Shown: positions 19,201 to 27,856, numbered from the stretch's first letter. The stretch is DNA of 64,000 nucleotides from Brevundimonas sp. UBA5936 (GCA_002430835.1 DJDA01000113.1:35099-99098); one strand, 5' to 3'. Program-made: numbers and translations. The notes: a model not told the origin generated them from the letters alone.

Positions 19201-22151
19201 GGCGCGAGGCCACGGCCTCCATCTGGCCCATGTCGGCGCTCGGACGTCGCAAGATCACACGCCTTCTGCAGGGCTATGCCGAGCAGGGCGTGGTCCAGCC
19301 CGACCATGATCTGTCTCGCCTGCGAGCCATGAAGATCCAACTGGCGGAGATCGACGCCAGTCCGCTCAAGGGTCGCCCCCTGCCATTCCAGGGCCTGGAG
19401 ACCGACATCGACGCCGCCGCTTCGCTGATGCAGGGCGCCAGCGCCCTGCGCAGCGCCCTTCGGCTGCCCGGGTGCAGCGAGGCCGATATCTCCGCCCTGA
19501 GCACGCGGATCGCCGCCAACCTGCGCGACGACGGGCAGCAGACGCAGGTCATCGCTTCTGGCGAACGCCTGCTGGCGGCGATTGAAGGCTTCACAGCGGC
19601 GCGAGACCGGTTCTCCGCCGCCGCCGGCGCTCCGGTCCAGTTGGAAGCCGGGCCCCAGGGGCTCGCGGCGCTCGCCGCCCGGCTTGATGAATTGATCGAG
19701 GCCAAACCCCTGCTGCGCGACTGGTCCACCTGGCGTCAGGCGCGTAACCGCGCGGTTGGCCTGGGCCTCGGCGCGGTGGTCGAGGCGCTGGAGAGCGGCG
19801 ACCTGGAGCCCGACCAGACACAGTCCGCCTTCCGGCTCGCCTATGCTCGGTGGTGGCTCCCGAACGTGCTGGACTCCGACGTCGTGCTCAGGGATTTCCG
19901 GCGCTTCCAGCATGAGAACATGATCAGCGAATTCCGCGAGATCGACGATCTCGTGCGCAAGCACGCCGCCCAGCGCGTCATCAGCGCCCTCGCCCGCGAC
20001 CTGCCGCCGGTCCAGAGCGTCGCGCGCAACTCCGAACTGGGCCTGCTGCGCCACCAGATGGAGCTGCAACGCCCCAGCCAGTCCATACGCGACATGATCA
20101 GCCGGATGCCGAACAACTTCGGCAAGCTCGCGCCCTGCATGCTGATGTCGCCCCTGTCCATCGCCCAGTATTTCCCGCCGAACCAGTCGCTGTTCGACGT
20201 GGTGATCTTCGACGAAGCGTCGCAGATCACGACCTGGGACGCGGTCGGCGCGATCGCCCGCGCCCGTCAGACCATCATCGTAGGCGATCCCAAGCAACTG
20301 CCGCCCACCAACTTCTTCGGTCGCAACGAAGAGGAGGACGACATCGAGGATCACGAGAAAGATCTCGAAAGCATCCTCGACGAGGCCAAGGCGTCCGGCA
20401 TACCGGTCCGCGACCTGCGGTGGCACTATCGCAGCCGCAGCGAGTCTCTCATCGCCTTCTCCAACCACCACTACTATCAGAACCGGCTGGTGACCTTCCC
20501 CTCGCCCCAGGTCGACGACCGCGCCGTCAAGCTGCGCAAGGTGCCCGAGGGCGTCTATGATCGCGGCAAGACCCGCACGAACCGGATAGAGGCCCAGGCT
20601 GTCGCCGATGAGGCCGTTCGACGCATGCGCGGCTGGCTGGCCTTGCCCGAGCAGAGCCGCCCGACCCTCGGCGTCATCACCTTCAACGCCCAGCAGCAGG
20701 CTCTGATCCTGGACCTGCTGGATGCGGCGCGCCGCGACGAACCCGAACTGGAATGGTTCTTCGCCGAGGAGCGTGTCGAGGCGACCATCGTCAAAAACCT
20801 CGAGAACGTCCAGGGCGACGAGCGAGACGTCATCCTGTTCTCCATCACCTTCTGGAAGGACGCCGCCGGAAAGCTGACGATGGACTTCGGCGCCCTGAAC
20901 CGGGACGGAGGCGAGAAGCGCCTGAACGTGGCGGTGACCCGCGCCCGCCAGGAACTGGTGGTCTTCTCGGGCTTCACCGCGGACCAGATCGACCCGACAC
21001 GCACCAAGGCGCTCGCCGTCCATCACCTCAAGACCTTCCTCGACTTCGCCGAGCGGGGCAGCGTCGCCCTGGCCGCCCAGGACAGCGGGTCGATGGGCGG
21101 GTTCGACTCGCCCTTCGAGGAGGCCGTGGCCGCCCAGCTGGAGCGACGCGGCTGGCAGGTCGTGCCGCAGGTCGGCATGTCGGGCTTCAGGATCGACCTG
21201 GGCATCCGCCACCCCGATCTTCCCGGTGCCTACCTGGCCGGGGTCGAATGCGACGGCGCGACCTATCACAGCGCCGCGACCGCCCGCGACCGGGACAAGG
21301 TGCGCGAACAGGTTCTGCGAGGCCTGGGATGGAACATCCTGCGCGTCTGGTCCACCGACTGGTGGTATGACGCCGACGGTTGCGCCGAACGCCTGCACGA
21401 GGCCCTGGACCGACTTCTCGAGGACTGCCGCGGCAGCCGGGCGGTCGACGAGCAGGTCACGGCCCACTGGGACATGGGCCATGAGGTCGAAGACGTGGTG
21501 GAGATCCGCGACGACGACGCCGCATCCCTGGACGACGATCTCGCGCCTCCGTCCGGCGTGGAGACGACCGAGCTGGTGTCCGGCGAGACGACGGACACCC
21601 TCTCCGCCCCGGCGGCGTCCCGGCCCGACGCCGCGTCTTCCGGCCTCTACCGCCTGACGGACCTGGGACACTTCCCCATAGATCCGGACGCCTTCTACGA
21701 GTTCGGTTATCGCAGCACGCTTCAGGCCATGATCGACCACGTCGTGCAGACCGAGGCGCCGCTGCGCACCGACATCCTGTGTCAGCGCATCGCCCGCGCT
21801 CACGGCTGGTTGCGCACGGGCGGCCGGATCCGCGAGCGTATCGAGATTCACCTGCGCAACTTCGACCGCACCATCGAATCCAGCGGCGAGTTCCTCTGGC
21901 CGTCCGCCGCCGTCAGGGATTTCCTGCCTTATCGCCGGCCGGCGGACGAGGACGCCCGTCGCGCCATTCCCGACATTCCTCTGGCCGAACTGGCCCAGGT
22001 CGTCAGGGATCATACGGGCCTCTTCGACGAGCCGGACCCGGCGAGGGAACTCGCGCGCCTGCTGGGCGTCGAGCGCCTGGCCGCCGGATCTCGCGCCCGT
22101 CTGGAAGAGGCTCTGATCCGCAGTCAAACCCCTGCGCCGATAGAGGGCTGA
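16203..22151 (+). CDS. Giant DUF4011 / SF1 helicase / Vsr-like nuclease / DUF3320 protein (Hhe-like)
   Basis: A 1982-residue multidomain protein. In order: N-terminal beta-rich region; a transglutaminase-like segment with C235 and H261; DUF4011 from ~396 (KLLDLTLRNRLLNF); SF1 helicase with Walker A GPPGTGKS 708-715, DEAS at 1337-1340, GDPKQLPP from 1361 and motif VI NVAVTRAR 1575-1582; a restriction-like domain (REase_MTES_1575/Vsr type) from ~1634 with SPFEE, D1665 and E1682 in GVECDG; and DUF3320 from ~1815. A DUF4011-helicase-Vsr architecture of about this size is known as the Hhe antiphage protein. It is followed four bases later by an SbcD-like and then an SbcC-like gene, so it probably works with a Mre11-Rad50-like complex on foreign or broken DNA. 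The 230-bp gap upstream can hold its promoter. Confidence 0.85.
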   Translation: MTFLVDSDVDADRSDAGAPSVRIVADISNSFTYASYQNAIPVLRSIVIENPGSGHYAPCKVEVTSSPAFLRPKTWQIDRLAPGDILPLSDRRAELDAGYLAGLNEAERGEITVRLTCGEEVLDEQVIPVRLLARDEWGGVSDMAQLLPAFVMPNDPAVSRVLRKAAERLVEHGHPSGLDGYQTGDPKRAYMLTAAIYSAVASMGVFYAEPPASFEHRGQKVRRPTTITEEGLATCLDTTLLFAGALEAAGLHPVILMFRGHAALGVWLTQRTLANTIETDHMEVRKALASNELIVFETTGVTHRPAMTLEAAQNALAPWFAEEKAEAFVAAVDVRRARSGGITPLASHDPMKKGPVDQDDSVPVADLALPATPTFTALPADAVEQKPTSAAGRVDRWQKKLLDLTLRNRLLNFPPTKKTIPFLCPDVAYLEDRLAGGASFQIISLPEQNPLGERDPALYREVHGRDIQRSFAAEALIRDELPSPLDQQQLLARLIDLHRQVRNDMAEGGANTLFLAVGFLRWKKKPEDERSYRAPLLLAPVKLERRSASSPFRIRFHEDEPRFNSTLLQFLEREFDLKLHGLADLPFDDNGIDVPRLLASVRAAVRDVPGLEVVDETALSTFSFAKFLMWKDLVERTDALRENRVVRHLIDNPEQAFAPSDGVAAFHEERDLDRVYNPADIVCLLPSDSSQTAASLAAAEGRDFVIVGPPGTGKSQTIANMIANCLAVGKTVLFVAEKTAALDVVYRRLREHGLGDFCIELHSNKADRRRFLAQLKSAWENSGSNDRQAWVTVNERLQLRRDTLNAYVEALHKPYPNGWSAYQALGIALKDKDLFAPRLDWPSSKVHEAAALSRLEAAAAEVGQVFTAVERRPALDLVDISEWSAAKQDELLAAARALHTSTQVLGDALDAVRTGLALAPVDLPIEDEINGLKGLSIALQDSRQRDLSIAFHPDYARAAEDLNKLRSAIAAYRLQEGEIKAGFSQTAVRDLDLDVLDRQWREATASIWPMSALGRRKITRLLQGYAEQGVVQPDHDLSRLRAMKIQLAEIDASPLKGRPLPFQGLETDIDAAASLMQGASALRSALRLPGCSEADISALSTRIAANLRDDGQQTQVIASGERLLAAIEGFTAARDRFSAAAGAPVQLEAGPQGLAALAARLDELIEAKPLLRDWSTWRQARNRAVGLGLGAVVEALESGDLEPDQTQSAFRLAYARWWLPNVLDSDVVLRDFRRFQHENMISEFREIDDLVRKHAAQRVISALARDLPPVQSVARNSELGLLRHQMELQRPSQSIRDMISRMPNNFGKLAPCMLMSPLSIAQYFPPNQSLFDVVIFDEASQITTWDAVGAIARARQTIIVGDPKQLPPTNFFGRNEEEDDIEDHEKDLESILDEAKASGIPVRDLRWHYRSRSESLIAFSNHHYYQNRLVTFPSPQVDDRAVKLRKVPEGVYDRGKTRTNRIEAQAVADEAVRRMRGWLALPEQSRPTLGVITFNAQQQALILDLLDAARRDEPELEWFFAEERVEATIVKNLENVQGDERDVILFSITFWKDAAGKLTMDFGALNRDGGEKRLNVAVTRARQELVVFSGFTADQIDPTRTKALAVHHLKTFLDFAERGSVALAAQDSGSMGGFDSPFEEAVAAQLERRGWQVVPQVGMSGFRIDLGIRHPDLPGAYLAGVECDGATYHSAATARDRDKVREQVLRGLGWNILRVWSTDWWYDADGCAERLHEALDRLLEDCRGSRAVDEQVTAHWDMGHEVEDVVEIRDDDAASLDDDLAPPSGVETTELVSGETTDTLSAPAASRPDAASSGLYRLTDLGHFPIDPDAFYEFGYRSTLQAMIDHVVQTEAPLRTDILCQRIARAHGWLRTGGRIRERIEIHLRNFDRTIESSGEFLWPSAAVRDFLPYRRPADEDARRAIPDIPLAELAQVVRDHTGLFDEPDPARELARLLGVERLAAGSRARLEEALIRSQTPAPIEG

Positions 22152-22155
22152 CCTC

Positions 22156-23280
22156 GTGTTTCGCTTCATCCACTCCAGCGACCTTCATCTCGGCAAGCGT
22201 TTCGGCGGCTTCACGGGCGATCTGCCGGGTCGTCTCCGGGAAGCGCGCCATGGCGTTCTGGGACGGCTCGCCGTCCATGCCCGCGAACAGGAGGCCAGCG
22301 CCGTCATGCTGGCCGGCGACACCTTCGACACCGAGACCCCGGCGTCGGATGTGCGGCGGCAGGCCCTGACGGAAATGGGCCAGCACCCCTCAATCCGCTG
22401 GGTGCTGTTGCCGGGCAATCATGACTCCCTGCAGGCCGCGGAGCTCTGGAGCCGCATGGCGGCGGAAGCGCCGCCCAACGTCACCCTGGCCCAGCAGGCC
22501 CAGCCCCTCGAACTCGCCCCCGACGTCTTTGTCCTGCCGGCCCCCTGCACGACCCGCCGCCCCGGACGCGACACCACCGAATGGATGGACGCAGCCCCCA
22601 CCCCGACCGGCGTTTTGCGGATCGGACTGGCCCACGGTGCCATCCAGACCTTCACCGAGGAGGGGTCCGGCGAAGACGTCATCGCTCCTGATCGCGCACG
22701 CCGGTCCGGTCTGGACTATCTCGCCCTGGGCGACTGGCACGGCGCGATGCAGATAGACGACCGAACCTTTTACAGTGGCACGCCCGAACCCGATCGCTTC
22801 AAGCATGACCGTCCCGGCGAAGCCCTTCTGGTGTCCTTGAACGGCGTCCAGGCCCTGCCCCGGATCACCCCGCTGACGACCGGTGCCTTCCAGTGGCGCA
22901 CGCTGGACCTGCAGGTCCTGTCGCAGGACGACCCGGTCGAGATCCTGCGCAGCCTCATTCCCGAACCGAACCAGAGACGCCAGACCCTGGCCCGGGTCCT
23001 GGCCTCCGGCCATTGCCGTCTGGCGCGCCATGCGGCGCTTGTCGCCCAGGCTGAAGACCTGTCGCCCGACTTCGCCTGGTTCGAGCTCGACATGGACGGT
23101 CTCGCCCTCGAGCATGACGTCGACGACCTCGACGACATCGAACGGAGCGGCGCCTTGCGCGTCGCCGCCGACAGCCTGTTGAGTGACGCGGACGACACCA
23201 GCCTGTCGGCCGCCGAACGCGCCGTGGCGGGCGCCGCCCTCGCGCGTCTCTATCGCCATGCGCAGGAGAAGGCGTCATGA
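22156..23280 (+). CDS. SbcD/Mre11-like metallophosphoesterase
   Basis: A 374-residue calcineurin-like phosphoesterase of the DNA-repair exonuclease (SbcD/Mre11/YhaO) group. Metal ligands follow the family order: D9 and H11 (SSDLHLGK), D55 (AGDTFD), N88-H89-D90 (PGNHDS), H160 (GLAHG) and D193/H195 (LGDWHG). The C-terminal third is a cap/partner-binding region. GTG start four bases after the helicase stop, and its TGA overlaps the ATG of the SbcC-like gene, so the three are made as one unit. It is expected to be a Mn-dependent nuclease for duplex ends or hairpins, gated by the neighbouring ATPase. Confidence 0.88.
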   Translation: MFRFIHSSDLHLGKRFGGFTGDLPGRLREARHGVLGRLAVHAREQEASAVMLAGDTFDTETPASDVRRQALTEMGQHPSIRWVLLPGNHDSLQAAELWSRMAAEAPPNVTLAQQAQPLELAPDVFVLPAPCTTRRPGRDTTEWMDAAPTPTGVLRIGLAHGAIQTFTEEGSGEDVIAPDRARRSGLDYLALGDWHGAMQIDDRTFYSGTPEPDRFKHDRPGEALLVSLNGVQALPRITPLTTGAFQWRTLDLQVLSQDDPVEILRSLIPEPNQRRQTLARVLASGHCRLARHAALVAQAEDLSPDFAWFELDMDGLALEHDVDDLDDIERSGALRVAADSLLSDADDTSLSAAERAVAGAALARLYRHAQEKAS

Positions 23281-25898
23281 GGCTCGACGCCCTGAGACTG
23301 TTCAACGTCAAGCGCTTCGCAGACACCGGCGTATCGATCGAAGGCTTCGGCGAGGGCGTCAACGTCCTGTGCGCGCCCAACGAGGCCGGCAAGTCGACCA
23401 GTTTCGAGGCGCTCAACGCCCTCTTTTTCGTCAAGCATTCCAGCACCGCGACCGACGCCCGGGCCCTGCGTCCCTACAGCGGCGGAAACTGTCTGGTGGA
23501 AGTCGACGTCACGACCTCCGAGGGACGCTATCGCCTCACCAAGCAGTTCTTCGGCCGTAGCCACGCCAAGGTGCTGGATCTCGCCACGAACCAGATCCTG
23601 CGCCAAGCGGACGAGGCGGAGACCTTCATCTCGGATCTGGTGCAGGGCGGATCCGGCGGACCGGCGGGCCTGCTTTGGGTCAAGCAGGGCGTCACGGGTT
23701 GGGATCGCCGCCCCAAAGCCGAGGAGGACAACGAAAGAAGCGCCAGGACCAGCCTGCTGCAATCCGTGCAGGGCGAGGTCGAGACCATTACGGGCGGCCG
23801 CCGCATGGCGGATATCCTGTCTGCGACCGCAGCCTCTCGCGCAGAACTGGTGACTGCCACGGGCCGCCCCAGAGCGGGTGGAAAATATGCGGCCGCCATC
23901 GACCTGCGCGATCGGCTTCACGCCGAACTGCAGCGTCTGGACGCGGAGGTGCAGGCGTTACGTGACGCCCTCGACCGTCGCACCACCGTCCAGCGCCGCC
24001 TTGCGGAAATCGAGGCTCCGGAGGAGCGCCAGGCGCGCCTGGAGGCGGTCGCCGCCGCCGAAACGGCCTTTGAAGCCGCGCGTCTGCAGCATGAAGCGCT
24101 CAAGACCCGGGAGGCAGAACTCAACCTCGCGACCGAGCGCCGGAGCGTCGTCCAGAGCGAGCATGATCAGCACCGGGACGCGCTTGCCAGACTGGCCGCC
24201 TTGTCGGCTGACCTGCAAGCCGCCCGAAGCCGTCACAACGAAACTGTGGGACGTCGTTCGGCCGCCGGAGACGCCGAAAAGACATCGCGCGCCGAAGCCG
24301 ATCAAACTGAGCAGGCGGTCGTCGGCGCCCGCGCTGCGCTCGACCAGGCGGATGCCGCGCAAAGGGCGCGCGACACCGTCGCGCGCAGCCAGGCCCACAG
24401 GGACAGCCTCGCCCAGGCGATCGACATCAGAAGCGAGATCGAGGCCCTGACTGCAAGGATCGCCGCGGCCAAGGTGCCGTCCAGCGCCATCCGGGATCTC
24501 GAGGACCTCGACGTCCAGATCGTCCGCCTCACCGCCCTACGCGACGCTGCAAGGCCATCGGTCACGGTCGAGTATGAAGCCGACACCCCGGTGCGGCTCC
24601 AACTGGAAGGACAGGATCTCGCCGGCGGCGAAGACCATGCCTATGACGGTCATGCGACGCTGATTGTCCCGAGCATAGGCCGGGTGCATCTGCGGTCGAA
24701 TCGCCCGGACGATCCGGGACAACTGACCGCCCTCGAAGACGCGCGGCGCGCCCTGCTGGCCTCTATCGGCGTGGCAGACGTCGACGCCGCGCGCGCGCGT
24801 CAGACCCAGGCCCAGCATCTGGAGGGCCTGCTCGGCGTAGAAAAGGCCAAACTGGCCGTCCTGGCGCCCGAGGGGATCGACAAGCTTCAAGAGATCGTCG
24901 CCAGTGACGAGGATATCGATCCCGGCCTGCTTGACTTGGATCTGGATCGGGACGCGCTCCAGGCGGCCTATGAGGAGGCCGTCGAACGGCGTCGCTCGGC
25001 CGTGAACAGCCTCGGCGAATGCGAGACGATCCGTTCCGCTGCGGACGCCGCCTATGTCGCCGCCCAGACCGCCTTGGCAAGCCTTGAGGCCCAGGAGAGC
25101 CAGATCGCCGGGGTCTTGGGTCCGGTCGATGCCCGTGAAGCCCGTCTCGAGGCCCTGGCCGACCGGCTGGCCCTGCTGCAGCAAGGCCAGGCCGAGGCCC
25201 AGGAGCAGGTGGACGCGCTCCGCACGCGCGCTACGGACCTGGTCATCGCCGAGGCCGCCCTCAGTCGGGTCCGGTCTGTCAAGGACGCCGCCGAACTGGA
25301 GATCGGCGGTCTGCGCGAGGAAAACGCCGCCCTGAACGCCCAGATCCGCACCCGTTCCGACGAGGCCGTCGAAGAAGACCGGAACGAAAAGGCGGAGGCC
25401 CTGGCCGCCGCCACGGCCCGCGTCGCAAGTTTCGAGCATGAGATCGCCATTCTCGACCGGCTGCATGGCGCGCTGGAGGCAGCCCGGGCCGAAGCCAAGG
25501 AGCTCTATCTGACGCCGGTCATGAACGAGCTCACCCCCCTGCTCTCCCTGCTGTTCGAAGACGCCGCCATCGCCTTTAATGACCAGACCCTCCTCCCCGA
25601 AACCCTGATCCGCAAGGGGCTGGAAGAAGAGGTGGCCTGCCTGAGCGGCGGCATGCGCGAGCAACTCTCCATCCTGACGCGCTTGGCCTTCGCCCGCCTC
25701 ATGGCCCGGGACGGCAGGCCGGCTCCAGTGATCCTGGACGACGCCCTGGTCTATTCCGACGACGACCGCATAGAGCGCATGTTCAATGCGCTCCACATGC
25801 AGGCGCGTGATCAGCAGATCATCGTCTTCTCATGCCGACAGAGAGCCTTCCAGAAGCTTGGAGGCGCCGCCCTGCAGATGACGGCCTGGACGCCCTAG
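23277..25898 (+). CDS. SbcC/Rad50/YhaN-like ATPase without zinc hook
   Basis: An 873-residue SMC-type protein: N-terminal ATPase lobe with Walker A PNEAGKST at 34-41, a long coiled-coil-rich middle (about 170-760, Ala/Glu/Arg-rich heptads), and a C-terminal lobe with signature LSGGMREQ from 789 and Walker B ending D821-D822 (PVILDDALVYSDDDR). Only five cysteines are scattered through the protein and none forms the CxxC hook of Rad50/SbcC, so it is closer to the YhaN group or a hookless Rad50. Overlaps the SbcD-like gene by four bases (ATGA). Expected to be the ATPase partner of that nuclease; third gene of the helicase operon. Confidence 0.87.
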   Translation: MRLDALRLFNVKRFADTGVSIEGFGEGVNVLCAPNEAGKSTSFEALNALFFVKHSSTATDARALRPYSGGNCLVEVDVTTSEGRYRLTKQFFGRSHAKVLDLATNQILRQADEAETFISDLVQGGSGGPAGLLWVKQGVTGWDRRPKAEEDNERSARTSLLQSVQGEVETITGGRRMADILSATAASRAELVTATGRPRAGGKYAAAIDLRDRLHAELQRLDAEVQALRDALDRRTTVQRRLAEIEAPEERQARLEAVAAAETAFEAARLQHEALKTREAELNLATERRSVVQSEHDQHRDALARLAALSADLQAARSRHNETVGRRSAAGDAEKTSRAEADQTEQAVVGARAALDQADAAQRARDTVARSQAHRDSLAQAIDIRSEIEALTARIAAAKVPSSAIRDLEDLDVQIVRLTALRDAARPSVTVEYEADTPVRLQLEGQDLAGGEDHAYDGHATLIVPSIGRVHLRSNRPDDPGQLTALEDARRALLASIGVADVDAARARQTQAQHLEGLLGVEKAKLAVLAPEGIDKLQEIVASDEDIDPGLLDLDLDRDALQAAYEEAVERRRSAVNSLGECETIRSAADAAYVAAQTALASLEAQESQIAGVLGPVDAREARLEALADRLALLQQGQAEAQEQVDALRTRATDLVIAEAALSRVRSVKDAAELEIGGLREENAALNAQIRTRSDEAVEEDRNEKAEALAAATARVASFEHEIAILDRLHGALEAARAEAKELYLTPVMNELTPLLSLLFEDAAIAFNDQTLLPETLIRKGLEEEVACLSGGMREQLSILTRLAFARLMARDGRPAPVILDDALVYSDDDRIERMFNALHMQARDQQIIVFSCRQRAFQKLGGAALQMTAWTP

Positions 25899-26369
25899 GC
25901 TTCACCTGACCTGCCGGGCCGCTTCACCACCGCCGCCCCTCAACGGTGAACAACTTCAGCGGGTCGGCAAGGGTAAAGACGACGCGCGACGCGTCCGATG
26001 GCGAGGCCAGCAGCCGCCCGATAGCAGACCTTGCCAACCGCCGCGATGAGTCAAAAGCCGTACTGGAATAGGCTCCCGAGTCCCGTCGAGTTCAGCACTC
26101 GCGATCTGCTGCGAGAAGTACAGGGTGAAGACCTCCCCCACGGCTGAAGACCTCGAGCGCCCTGGGGACATCCACCGCCAGCTCCAGAAACTCATGGTCG
26201 GGTTCCACCCTGCGGCCACGGCCATGCCCCATTCTTCGCCGCCATAGCCGCCGTGCAGGCTTGTGGCCAAGAATGGAGCGGCCAGCCAAACATATGGCGA
26301 GTGAGGGATTCTATCGGCCACGGCCCGCCCAGGGATTGAACGTCGCTCGGCCAGAGTTGAGGATGCGCC
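25899..26369. other. 471-bp gap with repeat R2 copy 1
   Basis: No credible gene on either strand; the minus-strand open frame through it has no family features. It contains repeat R2 (26018-26124) and presumably the promoter of the SRAP gene. Confidence 0.6.
26018..26124 (+). repeat. Dispersed ~107-bp repeat R2, copy 1
   Basis: Closely resembles 31553-31659 in the same orientation: shared blocks include CGATGAGTC/CAATGAGTC, AAGCCG, GACTCCCG/GGCTCCCG, GCACTCGCGAT and GTACAGG, with matching spacing. Non-coding. Confidence 0.75.
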
Positions 26370-26942
26370 ATGTGCAACAACTATCGCCTGCACGTGCCGG
26401 CCAACCAAATCGCCGCGCCGTTCCGTGACGTGGGCCGGTCGCTCGGCTTTCCGGGCGGCCTGCCCAACCTGGCGCAAACCGATTACCGCATCGGCGATGC
26501 TGCGCCCGTCGTCACCCAGGACGCCGATGGCCCGCAACTGACCATGACGAATTGGGCGTGGAAGAGCCCGACCGGAAAACCCGTCTTCAATTTCCGCTCG
26601 GACGGCCGGTCTTTCGCCAACTCCGTCCGCTGCCTGATCCCGGCCGACGGCTTTTACGAGTTCACCGAACCCAAGGTGCAGGGGAAGAAGACGAAATGGC
26701 TGTTCACCATGGCCGGCCAGCCATGGTTCTGGATCGCCGGCATCATTAAGGACGGGGCCTTCGCCATGCTGACGACCGAACCAGGCCCCGACGTCGCGCC
26801 CTATCATGACCGCCAGATCGTCCTCTTGCCGCAGGGTGCTGGCGTCCACTGGCTGGATCTCAGCGCGGCCGAAGACCTCATGCTGCGGCCCTGCCCGGCC
26901 GGATCGTTGACGGTGCAGAAAGTCTGGCCGGAATCGCCATGA
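26370..26942 (+). CDS. yedK: SRAP-family abasic-site protein (HMCES/YedK-like)
   Basis: A 190-residue SOS-response-associated peptidase-fold protein. The family forms a covalent bond between Cys2 and abasic sites in single-stranded DNA, shielding them at forks. Cys2 is present (MCNNYRLHVP), with the GFYEF segment and the PYHDRQ His; most members read MCGR, so the MCNN form belongs to a divergent group. Also visible: WAWKSPTGKPVFNFRSDG and MLTTEPGPDVAPYHD. It overlaps a 54-residue gene by four bases. A second, frameshifted member lies at 42353. Confidence 0.9.
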   Translation: MCNNYRLHVPANQIAAPFRDVGRSLGFPGGLPNLAQTDYRIGDAAPVVTQDADGPQLTMTNWAWKSPTGKPVFNFRSDGRSFANSVRCLIPADGFYEFTEPKVQGKKTKWLFTMAGQPWFWIAGIIKDGAFAMLTTEPGPDVAPYHDRQIVLLPQGAGVHWLDLSAAEDLMLRPCPAGSLTVQKVWPESP

Positions 26943-27103
26943 CAGCCGAGACCGATCTGCACAAGGCGGCCCGCCTCGAAGCCGAGGCCCATGACCTTCA
27001 CCGCCGATCGCGCGCGGCGGCCAACCTGCCCGCGTCCATCATCCTGCGCTTTCGCGCACTGTGGAAGGAAGAGGCGGCGCGCCTGCTGCGGCGCCCACGC
27101 TAG
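26939..27103 (+). CDS. Small 54-residue hypothetical protein
   Basis: Starts on the SRAP stop codon (ATGA overlap) and encodes a short, charged, probably helical protein beginning MTAETDLHKAARLEAEAHDL and ending in an Arg-rich tail (LRRPR). Codon usage is high in third-position GC. The overlap suggests cotranslation with SRAP; function unknown. Confidence 0.6.
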   Translation: MTAETDLHKAARLEAEAHDLHRRSRAAANLPASIILRFRALWKEEAARLLRRPR

Positions 27104-27138
27104 GCCGCGGCAGGGCGACTCAGTTACACCGCTGAGCC

Positions 27139-27411
27139 ATGACGCCCGACCAACTGAACGATGCCCTCGAGGCCATGGCTGCCGCTGCCGGCGACGACCC
27201 CAACCTTCTGCCGGGCCTGATCACGGTCGAGACTGACCACTGGGTCAATGTGCTGTCTGGTGTGCGGGCCAAGTGCACGGCTCTGCACGACGGCCTGCGC
27301 CATCGGGACATCGTCATCCACGTCGGATCGCAGCAGGAAACGAAGGTGCTGACCAGAGCCGAGGCAGGCGATCGAGGCGAGCCCTACCGAGATCTCCTGC
27401 CGGCGGGTTGA
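27139..27411 (+). CDS. Small hypothetical protein
   Basis: A 90-residue protein beginning MTPDQLNDALEAMAAAAG. Strong third-position GC supports coding, but no family is recognised and no clear ribosome site precedes the ATG. It lies 35 bases after the 54-residue gene and may be part of the same transcript. No cysteine pair, signal or membrane segment of note. Confidence 0.5.
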   Translation: MTPDQLNDALEAMAAAAGDDPNLLPGLITVETDHWVNVLSGVRAKCTALHDGLRHRDIVIHVGSQQETKVLTRAEAGDRGEPYRDLLPAG

Positions 27412-27579
27412 GCGCCACTCCGCCGCCAGGATAACAGCGGAGGGCGCTCGTCTCCCCGGAGCGCCGCACAGGCCAGCAAGCGCGGCGCTGTGTCCCAACC
27501 AGCCCGGCGCTGAAGAGTTCCGTCCGCGGGAACCGTCTATCGCCTCCCGAGCTTTATCGGCTCGCTCAGGAGGTCGATC

Positions 27580-27819
27580 ATGGTCGTCAGTTCACGCGCC
27601 ACCCTGCGCGATCAGGCCGGGGTGAAACTGGTTCGGATAGAGCGCCTGGCCAAGCAGCAGCGCGAAATTTCCTTTCGGCTGTCGTCGCATCGAGACGGCA
27701 GCAAACGCCTGATCATGGATGAGGCAGAGGCGCACCGCGCTTTCGCGCGCGAAGTCGCCGCCTCCCTTCAGGACCCCGTCGTCCTCGATCTGATCGAGCG
27801 CGGCGTCCTGCAGAACTGA
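27580..27819 (+). CDS. Small hypothetical protein
   Basis: A 79-residue basic N-terminus followed by an acidic helical C-terminus (MDEAEAHRAFAREVAASLQD). The ATG has an ideal AGGAGG six bases upstream, which strongly supports this start. Unknown function. A long hairpin follows three bases after the stop. Confidence 0.65.
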   Translation: MVVSSRATLRDQAGVKLVRIERLAKQQREISFRLSSHRDGSKRLIMDEAEAHRAFAREVAASLQDPVVLDLIERGVLQN

Positions 27820-27822
27820 AAA

Positions 27823-27856
27823 CCCCTCGCCGGCGCTTGGGGCATCCGGCGAGGGG
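27823..27856. terminator. 11-bp hairpin after the 79-residue gene
   Basis: CCCCTCGCCGG (27823-27833) pairs perfectly with CCGGCGAGGGG (27846-27856) over a 12-base loop. The flanking AAAA lies on the left, so the U-tract is best placed for minus-strand transcription; it may work in both directions. Confidence 0.6.

Noticed and set aside
18732..22169. Long minus-strand open frame of 1145 codons
   Set aside because: It is antisense to the giant helicase, whose motifs are intact on the plus strand; the antisense frame is rich in Gly/Arg/Val and has no family signature.
27823..27856. Attenuator or riboswitch from the long hairpin
   Set aside because: It follows the stop codon of a gene and has terminator-like geometry with a T-tract on the minus strand, so terminator is the simpler reading.
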